A DNA stretch of 64,000 nt, from NCBI RefSeq assembly GCF_024679245.1, contig NC_090184.1, positions 12,413,233 through 12,477,232 on the forward strand. The letters run 5' to 3'. Below are positions 10,441 to 22,416 of this stretch, in pieces (positions within the stretch are counted from its first letter, which is position 1; each line of letters opens with the position of its first letter). The position numbers were made by a program, and so were the translations under genes. The notes under the pieces are model-generated. The model was not told the DNA's origin, did not search any database, and worked only from the letters and a program-made list of their open reading frames with translations. This DNA is from Pseudorasbora parva. Lineage: Eukaryota > Chordata > Actinopteri > Cypriniformes > Gobionidae.

Positions 10441-12462
10441 TAGGGCTGGACAATAATTCAATATCAATATATATCGCGATATAATTTTTCTCAATAACGG
10501 TGATATGATTTTTAAACACATTTCCGATATTTCGATATGACTGACGTTCATGGCGCAGCCATCAGAAAGAGCAGAACACGATTGGCTTTCTTGCGTGATG
10601 ACGTACACCACGGACACGCAGCCAGTGCTCAGCAGTAGTAGGCTGATATCCAACGCGGCTCGTTTTAGCTACAAAAAGAGTTTCCCTGACCGCAACACAA
10701 ATGTGACTGAACGAGCTTCCACAAGTAAGGAGAAATAAATAGTTGATAAGAGAAGAAAGACTAACTTTCTTTAGTGGCGTGGAAGTGGTTCGTCTATCTA
10801 TAAAGCACTATTCGCACGGGATAATAATCTAGGGACCTCTGTGATTTAGAAATGACTCCCCCACATCTGAGTTTTGCGTGGCGCATTCGCACGGGATAAG
10901 CAAAGCCTGTGATTTTACTCGAATTTACTGACTTCTCCCGGATATGATGTCAAGACTTCGTTATAGCTGTATGAAATCATAAACAGGCATCGATATCGTT
11001 TTGATTATTTTACAGTAGCCTAATAAATAAATATAATTTCGTTCAGTTAGTGAACAGACGCCATGAACTGATCTCAGACCAGCGGTAGGAATCAGATTTC
11101 ATTTATCACGAGTGAGAAGCTGACAATATACCTACGGCGGAAGATTCAGTTTCAAAACTAAATGTAAAAGCGCCTATTTAAACAAGATTGTCATTGTACT
11201 GTACTGTACTGTTCTGTTTTTCATTAAGAACAGTATTGATGTTAATATTAAACACACTATTCAATCAGATTACTCTCAAATTGATACTCATTCTAAAGTG
11301 AAAGTATAATCCGCGTGGGCGCGGCTGCACGGGAATGACTGAACGGTGCGCATTATGAATGCAGAATTTATTCTTCGTGAAAGATAAAGATAGAAATGCT
11401 CACAGGGAGAAAAAAAGCTTGCAAAAAGTACATACAATCCGCCTAATCCTGGCCAAATCACAGATGTCGATTCGCACGGGACTAATATTATCACAGGACC
11501 TCGGTGTTCGGCGAAATATGGTAGGTAATTTGCGGGGGAATTTTTACTTTACAATTTACAGACATGGCCGATTCGCACGGGATTAAGATCACAGAAATTC
11601 TCTGCAATTATTACAAATCACCAGATGTCCCCAGATAATAATAATACCGTGCGAATGGGGCTGATATTAAACTTCAGGTTTCAGTGAGCTGCAAAATGTG
11701 CCGGAGAGGTGCCGACTAGGGGACAATACATCGACATAGACGCATCAATCTAATGTCTACGATGCCAAGCGTTAAAAATAATCCATGTAGACTATTTGTG
11801 TAAGAGGCAAGTGGCACATTTGTTTTAATACTTTCCACATTTGCACACAATGTCATGTATTAACACCAACGGGTTCATTCTCGTTTAAATTACCTTTCAA
11901 AGTGAAAGACGGTCAGACATGGCTTCACGAAAATGTATAATTTGCTCGTGTGTTAAAGCCTTGCAAAAAGCAGCGTGCACTCATCTCAAACAGAGCACAA
12001 ATAGGCCACTGAATTGAGTCTTCTTTTATTTATTTTTTGTGCATCAGTAGATAAAGGTATAGTTTTGAATTAAAAGGAGAATATAGCGCTATGAATCGTT
12101 CTTCACTGAAATTTAAAACTTAAAAGAAAATGCTCAATAAACTGCGTCTGCGAAGTGAGAGTCTTATGTTTATTTGACAGTGATTTCACATTTCTTGTTC
12201 GTATAAAGGCTAAATACAAATAAAAGGTGAACATTAATTTATTTGTACCGTTTTTATTTCTAAAATATTATATAATTTTATAGGAGGAGGTTTCATAGAC
12301 TTGGCAAATTAATTTTTCAGAAGTTTGTAGGTACAGAAATCCTACAAATGGTAGTTTTTCTAAAGCTTTTATATAGTTCATATCGATATCGAAATTTTAT
12401 CGTATCGACCAAAATTAAGAAATATATCGTGATATAAATTTTGGCCATATCGTCCAGCCCTA
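10441..12462. mobile_element. hAT element with perfect 8-bp target duplication
   Basis: CCTCTCAG occurs at 10433-10440 and 12463-12470. Termini are TAGGGCTGGACAAT and, reversed, TAGGGCTGGACGAT. Subterminal sequence is full of ATATCGATAT motifs. It is 2022 bp; I see no transposase ORF. Several copies of TTCGCACGGGA lie inside (about 10810-11580), suggesting an older repeat within it. Confidence 0.93.
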
Positions 12463-12644
12463 CCTCTCAGGTAGGTCCTACAGGGTGTCATGGAGAGGTG
12501 AAGTGTCAGTCACATCATCTAGCTACTGGGGTTCCCCAGGTCTCAGTGCTTGGGCCACTTCTCTTCTCCATCTACATGTCGTCATTAGGATCTGTCATTC
12601 AGAAACACGTCTCCTCCTATCACTGCTATGCTGATGACACAACT

Positions 12645-13085
12645 CTATGTAACATACCCGAGTTGTGTGCTGATGACACAACTCGGGCATGTTACATAGT
12701 TATCATAACTATCAAAATCCAGTGTTCTGTATATTGCGTACGTGAGTTTTTGTTGTAGATGGCTATTGCTGCGCGTTTAGCTAGAATACAAAACCAACCC
12801 ATTGGGCCACTGAATCTGCATTAACGACAACAGCTGGGGCAACAGCCTTAGTCCTAATGGGTTGTTATCATAGCTATCAAAATCCAGTGTTCGGCACTTT
12901 GCGTACGTGAGTTTTTGTTGTAGATGTCTGTCTTTAAAAAAAAATAAAAAAAAAATTGTGTATTGTGCTAATTAATTGAGATTTCTTACAGCTCTTACAG
13001 GTTTTTGGCCTTGTCTGTTCCGTTGCTTCTATTACTCTCCCCTTTTTTGTAAGTCGCTTTGGATAAAAGCGTCTGCTAAATGATT
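12645..13085. mobile_element. Small insertion in LINE ORF: hairpin, tandem repeat and LINE-type tail
   Basis: Starts with an inverted repeat, arms CTATGTAACAT...CCCGAGTTG (12645-12699). A direct repeat of about 68 bp follows (12697-12764 and 12861-12928, sharing TTGCGTACGTGAGTTTTTGT). It ends with GTAAGTCGCTTTGGATAAAA...TAAATGTAAATG (13050-13093), the 3' tail of zebrafish-type L2 LINEs. This may be a SINE with an L2 tail or a truncated LINE. Confidence 0.6.
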
Positions 13086-13392
13086 AAATGTAAATGTTCT
13101 CATTTCAACCAGATGATCCTACAGTTGGTGTTCGTACCGCTGCCTGCCTGACAGACATTTCTGGCTGGATGAAAGAGAATCACCTTCAACTTAATCTTGC
13201 AAAGTCAGAATTACTTGTTGTCTCAACCAACCCAGCACTTCATCAAAATTTCTCCATTCAGCTCGGTTCATCAACCATAACTCCATCCAGGACAGCCAGG
13301 AACCTTGGAGTTGTGATTGATGACCAGTTAAGCTTCACTGACCACATTACTGCAACAGCCCAGTCCCACAGATTTGCCTTATACAACATTAC

Positions 13393-16380
13393 ACGGCCCT
13401 GCTCGCGAGGTAGTACTTTTTCAAAGTTCAGAAACTTTCGAGGGCGGGACTTGGGCGCTGAACAAGCTGATTGGTTTAGCATTTTATTTCAACCGGCATT
13501 TTTAAAAGTCTTTTGCGAGGTTTGGTCTACGTTCAGTAAATATCAGTCTTGCTCTCTGTCGGATGGGCCGCGTTCGTCTCAGCCATCTCATCCGTAATAG
13601 CTGATAATAATATACATTGTCATTTTAAATCTAGCTTTACAAGCCTTCTGAATATACTGCATGCTGCTGAATCTGCATATTAGTGCTCTTTTCTGTCGTT
13701 GTTCATTACCTCTTTAGTAAATCTATACATAACCAGCAAAAACAGCACAGCTTGAATCTCTTCCATACTCCTTATTAATTTTTTTACAGTCTATTTTTCA
13801 CCATGTAAATGACTTGACCGATTACTTTTATTTGTGCATCCTTAAATGACGTGACAGCGCGGGCCGCGCTCATGTTGACAAGAGAGGAAAGCTACATTTT
13901 CTGAGGGGTAAACTTTTTATTTCGTAAGTTATGAAGATAATGTTGGAATAATGACACAGCGTATATTGCCCCAGGCAGTTTTTACTTTAACTGCGCCTGA
14001 CAGAAGATTTTTTTTTTTTCTGAGATGATTATTACACTTTACAACAAATAAATAGCTTATATAATACTGTATTAGTCCTGGTGGCCGTTAAGAGTTGCTA
14101 TGGCTACAGTTAACACATTCCAGCAGGTGGAGAAAACAGCGTTTTACATTTTTGATGTGGCAGACAGCTGCATGTGACAAAATGTTTGCGATTGAAAGTC
14201 ATCACATGTAAACACCAGATCGGTTTAGATAACATCTCATGTAAACAGTCCACTAAATCTTTCAATCGGTACAAAAAAAAAAAAAAAAAGTCATTTTTTG
14301 TTCAGAAAAATGATTACTGTCCATCACTGACTTGGAGGAGCAGTCACGCGCAGTCCTACATCACCGAACTTGAGCATAGTTTTGCTAGTTATTCATTTAC
14401 AATTATTTACATAACTACCAGATCTAGTGTGATGAAATAAGCACAGAAAGGCCAGATATACAGCTGCTGTGTGGTGTTTAAGGGTCATGAAACCCCAAAA
14501 CACTTTTTTTGAGATGCAAACATATGTATAGGCTGCACATCATTTAAAACACTAAGGGTACTCATTAATGTTATTCATATGTGGAAAAAAAAAGTTATAT
14601 TTGCATTTTTCAGAGCGATTTCTGTCTTCCGGTTTTAAAAGCTGAGTTGGAGCAACGTCACAAATGCTGACGTCAGCATGTGCTTTTTGGCCCAAGTATG
14701 GGCTGCTGGGGACATGCTGACGTCGACCGCTCCGAGCGATTCTCGATATATATTCATGACAAAGCTCATTCAGTCCAATCGCTGTGCTGTAGTATGCATA
14801 CAAGATAATTTAGTTAACATACATGAGACAGTCACTTCTGTCAGGCTCATCATCTTCCATCATTATTGTATGTTAGGGAAGTTTTGAAAGCAGCGTACGA
14901 AAAGTCAAGGAGGAAAGAGAGGCGTTGTGCTGATACGAAGTAACGTAAGGGCGCCGATCGAGCTGTGGAAGCCTTTGCTACAAAGGCTCGGTAAAGTAAA
15001 ATTAACCCGAGGAATCGCACGCCGAACCTCCAAGCATTGACTATCTAATTTATGTCAGGAGTGCAAAATAACCGATCTGTAGGCTAATGAACAATATTTT
15101 TGATGAAATAAGAATCAAAAGCCACCTTTTCATTTTATTTGTGGTCATAGACATGCACTAAGCATGTGTTCGGGCTCTTAGTGAAACAGCATGCTGCATA
15201 TTTGGACAAATATAGATTTAGCTGCCTGTGACAGTGCGGATCGTCACGGCAACCCAGCGTGCGTCGCTCTGTGCTTCAGATGCGCGGTCAAGACTATGAA
15301 ACCTCAAACCCCTTCGCTTTTACCCCGATCTAGAATTATGCTGCCTTCACGTGCCATCGGAAATTTGATCATTCCGACTTCTGAAGTCGTGATTATGAAA
15401 TCATTGCATTCAAGTTTCAAAATGTGAGGGCGTTCATGTGCAATTTTTACCTAGGAAACTCGTATTTACGATAATTCCGAGAGCACCTGAAGGCAGCATT
15501 ACATCTCTATCGCATTGCAAGCATGTTCATAAGTGGTTCATGTTCTCTTAGTCTTATCACGTTGGTGCGTTCTTCATCTTGCCAAACAGCGTGCATATTT
15601 GGACAAATATAGTTTAATTATCACGTTTGCAAAATATTGTGTCGTACAGAATAACATTTATTTTCATTTCTCACTGAATGCTGATTTGAAGAGCTGAATA
15701 ACTTGCGATCTCTGCTGCACTCCACTTAATGTCTCAAAGCCCTCTCATTCGCTGTACTCATCCCTCATTTAATCTCACTGTTGTAAACAATGCCAACGTG
15801 AACCAAGAACATGTCTCAGAATCGCTCTAACTACTGCTGTTGGTATCGTATCGCTAATCTTAATGCGCCTAATGACACTTCCCTACTTATGCAAACCATT
15901 CCCTCTTTCCACACAATACCCATCCCACCTTTTCACAGTCGACCACGCCCGCCCCTTTTAACGTTTATCTTTTCATTATCTATAACCATAATCAGGTAAA
16001 TGAAATATGAAATATGTTGTTAGTTGGACTCGTGCTCATGTACTATAGAGTTGTTCATGAGAACGGTTTGTGTTTTTGTGATGGAAAGGGTGACTTTTTC
16101 TTTGAATATTCGACCTGGAGTAGTAACAGAAATTCTGCCGAAGTCATTGCCTGGGTTACGCATGCGAGGGGCCAAGCATAGGGGCGAGACCCTTTTGGGG
16201 GTAGGGGCGTTTGTTTTGGTGATTTGAAATCTCAACAACAGTTACCAGAAAGCACTTACCCCATCTTTAATCGTGTCTTATGTAAACTTGTCTGACTGCT
16301 TAAATTCCACTTAATTTGCCCTTGCAGAGAGGCTGCTCACTGCGGAGCCATGGGTGGAGTGTGAAGTCTAGCTTCCACTC
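13393..16380. other. Unclassified repeat-rich interval
   Basis: No cellular gene is seen. The start (AAGTTCAGAAACTTTCGAGG) looks like an inverted-repeat end. A TTAA-type element end (TTAAGGGTCATGAAACCCC) is at about 14479. Short ORFs have no family resemblance. One MITE is listed separately. Confidence 0.5.
15339..15498. mobile_element. PIF/Harbinger-type MITE
   Basis: 160 bp with termini TGCTGCCTTCACGTGC and, reversed, TGCTGCCTTCAGGTGC. The three-base duplication TTA is on both sides (15336-15338 and 15499-15501), as expected for PIF/Harbinger. Confidence 0.8.
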
Positions 16381-16391
16381 TTTAGATATCA

Positions 16392-16690
16392 ACCAATCAA
16401 TCAACTTTATTTATATAGCGCTTTTACAATCACGATTGTGTCAAAACAGCTTCACAGTGTCAAACAGGACAATATTACAACAAAATTAGATTTGGCTGTA
16501 CAGTCGTTCTGGAGAAAACAGTGATGTTATCATATTTTAATTTATCATATAGCGACAATGTTGGCAGATCTGTATTATAGTTTATAGAATTAATTAAAAC
16601 CTAAAATGTATGAATTATTTGTATAATTAGTTGAATAACTTTGATCAATTGTAGTGTCCCCAACTGAGCAAGCCAAGCCAAAGCCGCAAA
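16392..16690 (-). mobile_element. LINE 3' tail fragment (GCGCTATATAAATAAAGTTG family)
   Basis: Reads AATCAATCAACTTTATTTATATAGCGC, so the LINE 3' end is on the left and the copy is on the minus strand. It is homologous to 24690-24935, 48105-48330, 59070-59330 and 7025-7168. It is 5'-truncated. Confidence 0.8.
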
Positions 16691-17027
16691 TATCATTTGC
16701 GTATAATGGGTGGAGCTAAAAGGTCCAACCACACCATCCCCATAAAGTTATCCCTCCACCCATTAGATCAGGGGTGTCCAAGCTCGGTTAAAACAAAAAT
16801 GTTTTTGAATGTTATCTTTTGTTTTGTTGTATTTTTCACCAACACCAAGCTGACAATAATTCAAGTCACTGGGAGACTGCAGACAGCTGTCAGTCTCTGT
16901 ATTGCATAAATAGAAAGCCAGTTAAAGGCTTAGCTCAATCAAAAATTTTGCCTATGATTTACTCATCCTCAAGTCATCCTAGGTGTACATGACATTCTTT
17001 TTTCAGACAAATAAAATCCGAATTATA

Positions 17028-17745
17028 TTAAAGGTACCCTAGAATGAAAAATTGAATTAACCTTGCCATGGTGAAATAATAAGAGTTCAGTACATGGACA
17101 TCACATACTGTGAGTCTCAAACATCATTGCCTCCTACTTCTTATGTAAATCTCGTGAATCCATAACACAAGGGAAAAAAAGTGCTTCTCCACATAAACCC
17201 AACAATGACGCAATCGTTGGGGATCATTTATATGGACGCCCCCAACATTTGCATCTGTCCAAACATGTGCACTGTCAGGCGGAAATGGGACCGAATCATC
17301 AAAACAAGCTGCTCGCATGGACACACTTAATGTTCCAGGCTGTTCAGGAGACTTGTCTACCCTTCCCACAGATAAAAAATGTCAACAGTCATGGTTGATG
17401 TTTAATCAGATATCACAACAATTTAATTCAAGATAGTTCGTTTGTTCGGCCCATTTCAAGCAAGCTTCGCTCAGCGACTTAAACTGAAGAAAGTGGCAAC
17501 TATATTCCCGCAAGCAGTAAGTAGCAATTTATCCACTTATTGACTGTTTAAACAATTTCTGATTGAATTGAAAGTTTCTTAGAGACACAGCATTGTCTAG
17601 ATAACGCAAGATGCTAGTACAGTAACAATAGGAAACACCAAGTACCATACGAAACTAAATAGTGTGTCTAATGACAAAGGGTAACATTTTGTATTACAAA
17701 ATACAACCGTAGATAACGTTACTTTGCTTAGATCATTCTAGCAAA
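17028..17745 (+). mobile_element. TTAA-target DNA transposon, left part
   Basis: Starts TTAAAGGTACCCTAGAATGA, a family start I recognise from zebrafish-like genomes. The matching right end is missing; the (GA)n run and a LINE piece replace it. Confidence 0.6.
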
Positions 17746-17754
17746 CATCACCTT

Positions 17755-17756
<2 letters not shown>

Positions 17757-17800
<44 letters not shown>
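17757..17800. repeat. (GA)n microsatellite
   Basis: GAGAGA run turning into GACAGA units, directly before a LINE fragment. Confidence 0.9.
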
Positions 17801-17802
<2 letters not shown>

Positions 17803-18035
17803 TAGATGCATTGCCATTGGCAACCAGTGCAGTTTGATGAAGAAAGGCGTAACATGTGCTTTCTTCGGCTCATTAAAGACCACTCTCGCCGCTGCATTCT
17901 GGATCAGCTGCAAGGGTTTGATAGTGCATGCTGGAAGCCCAGCCAGAAGAGCATTACAATAGTCCAGTCTGGAGAGAACAAGAGCTTAAACCAGGAGTTG
18001 TGCAGCCTGTTCTGATAGGAAGGGTCTGATATGGA
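17801..18035 (-). mobile_element. L2-like LINE ORF2 fragment, minus strand
   Basis: On the minus strand it reads QNAAARVVFNEPKKAHVTPF, the RT C-terminal motif of L2-type LINEs. Nearly the same sequence is at 22740-22945. It ends where an inverted-repeat element begins. Confidence 0.85.
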
Positions 18036-18074
18036 CATGTTTAGGTATAACACTGGATATCATATGGGTTTTCA

Positions 18075-19065
18075 CACAGAAAAGCCGAAAATTCTGTGAT
18101 TGTGATGGAAGTGATGCCTAAGTCAAAGACAAGCAGGATCTGTGGTCCACACACTGATTTCCAACACATATTTAATTATTTGCATTTGTAAAAGTAGACA
18201 TGATTTTATGAATATTTATAGCCTGCTTTTATATTTCTGAGCAACTAACTCCACTCCTACCCTAAACCTACCCACTCAACAATATAAAACACAAACGCAA
18301 CTGAATGTAGACTACAGTCAGACAGTTATTTATTGTAAAAACAGACCAAAAACAGTATAGAAGTAATAACTCATGTTGCATTCCAAGTCTTCTGAAGTCA
18401 AACGATAACTTCATGTGAAGAACAGAGTTGATCTTAATGTTTTCATCGTTGAAATGATGATCGCGCGCCACACACGCACTCATTCATATTTCTCATTCAA
18501 ATGATACAAACAACTCTTCAGCATGATGCCGTCGGTCACGAGACACACGAGAGCCAATGGCATTTTATAATCAAAGCGAACGTAATGACGCAATTGGTCA
18601 AGCGACATACAACAGCCAATGCAGTCAAAGCTGATGTGACGTTTCTTCCGGGGGCAATATTTGAAATGTATTAATATTCGGCGGATGGACTCGATGTTAC
18701 TGATCGCTTTTGGGGATTTCCTTCATAGAAATCAATTGTTTGGCCTCGGAACACTTGGAATATTTGTAGTTTCTGAATAAATTGCGCCTCTGCCGTATCT
18801 GTGTATCTGCCTGTTATATCCTGTTTTTTTTATAATATACAAATGGGTAGGTTTAGGGAAGGGATTGAGTTAAGTGTTCAAAACGTGTCTGAATAAAAAG
18901 AAAAGAAAATTATGCTGACTGAATAAAACTGATGAATATAAGGGGTTGGAACAGGGAATCCGTGTGTGGACCACAGATGCTGCCTGTCATTGACATAACA
19001 GGCATCACTTCAGTGGACCCATCACAGAATTTTATGTGATTCTGTGAAACTACCACAGATTTTTG
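18075..19065. mobile_element. Inverted-repeat DNA element
   Basis: Arms at about 18085-18160 and 18955-19060 are complementary with gaps (GATCTGTGGTCCACACACTG against TGTGTGGACCACAGATGCTG; AAGTGATGCC against GGCATCACTT). A second inner pair is CTACCCTAAACCTACCC at 18256 against GGGTAGGTTTAGGGA at 18844. No transposase ORF. Confidence 0.7.
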
Positions 19066-19243
19066 AGTTAAGGGTCTGTGTTCATTTCACGGAATTCTGT
19101 GAGATCAGGTTGGTTTAACAGCAAATGATATAGATCCTGAACCAGGCGACTACCTTCTGTTAAGTTTGGAACATGTAGTCGATGATTTAGCTCAGCTCAG
19201 TGCTGATATGGATATAGACTTGGATCAAGAAGGGTCTGTCTGC

Positions 19244-20919
19244 CAGTGTTAATTTCGTTGACGAAGACTATGACGAAAAATATTCGTCAACTAACCTTTT
19301 TCACGGACGAAAACTAAATAAAAACTAAATAAAAAGTCATATATGATGACGAAAAACGTGACGAAATATAACTGACACTTTAGTCAACGAATAAAAATGA
19401 GACGAAAATATATGGGAGGGACGAATGGAGAAGAGATCCAATCATAAGTACTCTTTTGTGGGCCGTGTTGGGAAGAAATCCAATCAGAGCGAATCTTTAG
19501 GTTGATCTATGCAGAAGCAGCCGAGCCATTTTAAAAAGCCGCGGCAAATGCACGCGCAACAGCTAAACAAACGCAGCAGCAGTTACACAGAAAAGACAGA
19601 ACAGAAATGTCAGAGGCAGGACGAAAACGATCGAATTGACATCCGGTCACATTTCACATATGACAACAAGACTACCTGTAAACCGTGTGGAGCAAAAATC
19701 GCTGGGAAAAACACCACCAACTTGAAGCGACATTTACAGACGACTCATCCCGAAATACATGCCAAAGCACGCACCCCACATTTATTTTATCAGATAAACA
19801 ACCGTGTTTCCGCTAGCTGCTAAACTTGTAATAAAATAGAAGCTTAAGAAAACCACGTCTGACCTGTATTGATTAACGTTAGACCAGCGTTTCCCAACCG
19901 GGGTGCCGTGTAAAACGCACTTGCACCGCGGTTCATCTCACATCTGTTGATGACGCATCTTTAATATATGGGTTGTAACTTGAAAATAATGCTTTATGTA
20001 TGTTTCTGTCGATGGATACACGTGCTGGCTCCTCAGTGATAGGCTACACTACAACAGCGATAATAAAAGAAAAACTGGCAAAACGGTTTCTCTTTGTGAA
20101 CTGTGTTCAATGCATGAGACTGCTGCCGGTTGTCCAGTCATTTCGCCGTCCTCACCCGGGACGCGAATGAGAGCGTGCACGCGCTGTGTGAAGATCTGTC
20201 ATCCGAGAGCGCGCACACGTCCCACAGCGCGCAAATATTGAGTTCTTTCAAGTCTTGCGCTTGAAAGGACAAACTCATACAAAAAGTATGTCAACATGTC
20301 CATCTTGTTAAGTATCCAAGCAGACATTGTCTGAATACGCCTTAAGTAAACTTTATACAATCGAGAAAGACGACGCATACCCCTGTATTAGGTCTTAAAG
20401 GGGCAGCAACCTTTAATGTCAAAGAAAATATGAGGACTCACTGCTCTTGATTGAATAGCTTGTGTAAGTTAAATAAGGATTAATCTTTCATTTAAACAGT
20501 TAATATGTAGTTATTTTACATTTAAATAATTAATTATTCTATTTCTCTACCTAAAACTAACGTTAGACCTACCTGAAAAACAGGAAATGCAGTGTTCATT
20601 TTATCAGTATCTTTGCTCAATAGTATTTATTTGTGCTGCTGCTTGTATTTAAGTTATTTGTTCTTATTTTCTTTATTTTTAATAGTCCTTTATTCTGTGA
20701 ACATAGCAAATACCGAACCGTACTGAAACCGTGAACCTAAAACGTTATACAAACCGACCCGTGAGACTAAGACTAAAACTCTTATGAAATTTAGTCGACT
20801 AAAACTAGACTAAGACTAAAAGATTTCAGATGACTAAAATGGGACTAAAACTAAATGGTGTGTTATTCAAAAGACTAAGACTAAGACTAAATCTGAATTT
20901 GCTGTCAAAATTAACACTG
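19244..20919 (+). mobile_element. hAT transposon with perfect 8-bp target duplication
   Basis: CTGTCTGC flanks it on both sides (19236-19243 and 20920-20927). Termini are CAGTGTTAATTTCG and, reversed, CAGTGTTAATTTTG. Subterminal sequence repeats GACTAAAACTAGACTAAGAC motifs. At 1676 bp it is internally deleted and retains only a BED-finger ORF. Confidence 0.95.
19509..19823 (+). pseudogene. BED zinc finger remnant of hAT transposase
   Basis: A 104-residue frame with a BED-type finger: FTYDNKTTCKPCGAKI, then TTNLKRHLQTTHPEIH (C-x2-C ... H-x5-H) at residues about 52-83. In hAT enzymes this is the N-terminal DNA-binding domain. The catalytic RNase H-like and dimerisation domains are absent from the element, so this is a truncated transposase, not a complete enzyme. 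Confidence 0.85.
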
Positions 20920-21019
20920 CTGTCTGCAGATCAGTTTTACCCCAACTAACCACACAAGTTTTACCACACAAAGTTTTGCCTGCACATGCGCATTTCATTG
21001 TGAGAGTTTTATGTTGTCG

Positions 21020-21150
21020 AGATGTCCATTACGGCATTGGAAAGGAATAATTTCATGATTTACCATAGCTTACCAGGATTTACCATAGTTTACCACAATT
21101 TACCATGATCTAGTAAGATTCTACCATAGTTTACCATGAAAAAAACATCA
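21020..21150. repeat. Short TTTACCATAG tandem array
   Basis: Units such as GATTTACCATAG and GTTTACCACAA repeat about eight times with drift. Confidence 0.75.
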
Positions 21151-22416
21151 AAAAATATTTATAGTAAAAACCTTATCAGGAACTTACTCAAAAAAACTTA
21201 AAAAGAAGAAAAATAAAAAATAAATAAAAAGAATAAATAAATAAATAAAATAACAAGCATGAGGAACACAGTTGCAGCTTGTATACAATTGATTAAGAAG
21301 AGACCTCTTAAACTGGTGAAAAGAGGAGATTGAGCTCAAAGACCAAGATAAACCTTTCCAATCAGAAAGAGCTTTAAATTTAAAGGCTTGCCTCCCAGTT
21401 TCTTTAGTTATATTTGGTACACAAAACAAAAGATGGTTGGAGTCTCTTAAATTATAGGATGATTGATATGGAATCAATTGTTATTTCAAATATGATGGGT
21501 AATTTGAGAAAATACAATTGTGAACAAACTGCAACAAGAAACTGTCGTCGAACATTTAGTGAAAGAAGATTCAGTGACTGATACATTTGACAATGATGAG
21601 TTTTAAATGGACACCTCAGAACAAATCCGCAGAGATACTGTAGATAACATTCAAAGGTGGTATCGGTGTTCTTATAAACAACATCCGTATAATCAATTAT
21701 AGGCAATAGTAGCCAAGCAATAATTTATCTAATCTGTTTTGTAAAACAATTGAGCGGAATAATATTCTTAGCAACAATTTATATTTTTCACAATATAATC
21801 AATGAGATCTGAAGGCAAGTTGGGAGTCGAGCCAGAGGCCCTGGGGCCTCATTTATAAAACTTTGCGTGGATTTCATCCTAAAAGTGTACGTACGTACAA
21901 AAGATAATTTTTAAAAATTAGATTTATAAAACCATGCATATGCCAGAAGCTGCGCAAAAATCCCTTTATAAATAACACCCAGCAGCAGATTGTGCATACG
22001 TGCTTCTCCACCCTGTCTCCTCCCCGAAATCTCCATATAGAGCTCACAACGCCTAGTTTTACCATGCATGACCTCATCTGCATATCATTTGCATGCATAT
22101 TCCCATCCACATGACACCATGTCTAAGGGGGGGGGGGGGGAGGGGGTGAAATGCTGTTCAAGCATACTGAGCTTTCACTGTTAAAGACTTGGATTCCCAT
22201 CCTAAACATAGACAAAGTTTCAAAATATAATGTTGGACGTTTGATGGCGTATTTCTGTGTCAAAAATACTCCTTCCGGTTTCTCACAAGTTTCGGGTGAG
22301 TTTTTTTCGAGTATGGGTCCGCTTGACGTCGATAGAGCGGAAGGTCCTTGTATGGGCCATACGGCTCTTCTCCCGGCAAAGTATGCGCGGGCGTGACTAG
22401 AGCGAGAGAGGACGCC

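Larger units (their letters stand above)
9180..13392 (+). mobile_element. L2-like LINE, decayed and interrupted
   Basis: Endonuclease C-terminal residues are readable from about 9180 (an LVYTPYCSTDNT-like block and the HTSDHF-like end). The reverse transcriptase follows: LLDPIPTHLLQAI (about 9950), NYRPVSLLPFIAKTLERVVF (about 10120), LMDLSAAFDS (about 10330), then after the h[18 protein letters not shown] (about 12530) and the catalytic YADD at about 12628. The C-terminal thumb (WMKENHLQLNLAKSELLVVS) is at 13165-13230. A lost base at about 10358 shifts the frame. It stops abruptly at about 13392. Confidence 0.9.
9869..13392 (+). pseudogene. LINE reverse transcriptase, disabled
   Basis: RT portion of the L2-like LINE, in pieces 9869-10360, 12441-12660 and 13094-13392. 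The finger and palm motifs are listed under the element. The protein is broken by a frameshift at AAFDS, the 2.0 kb hAT at 10441-12462 and the insertion at about 12650-13085. YADD itself is intact. Confidence 0.85.

Noticed and set aside
19996..20241. 81-residue ORF
   Set aside because: Lies in the non-coding half of the hAT at 19244-20919 and has no transposase motif.
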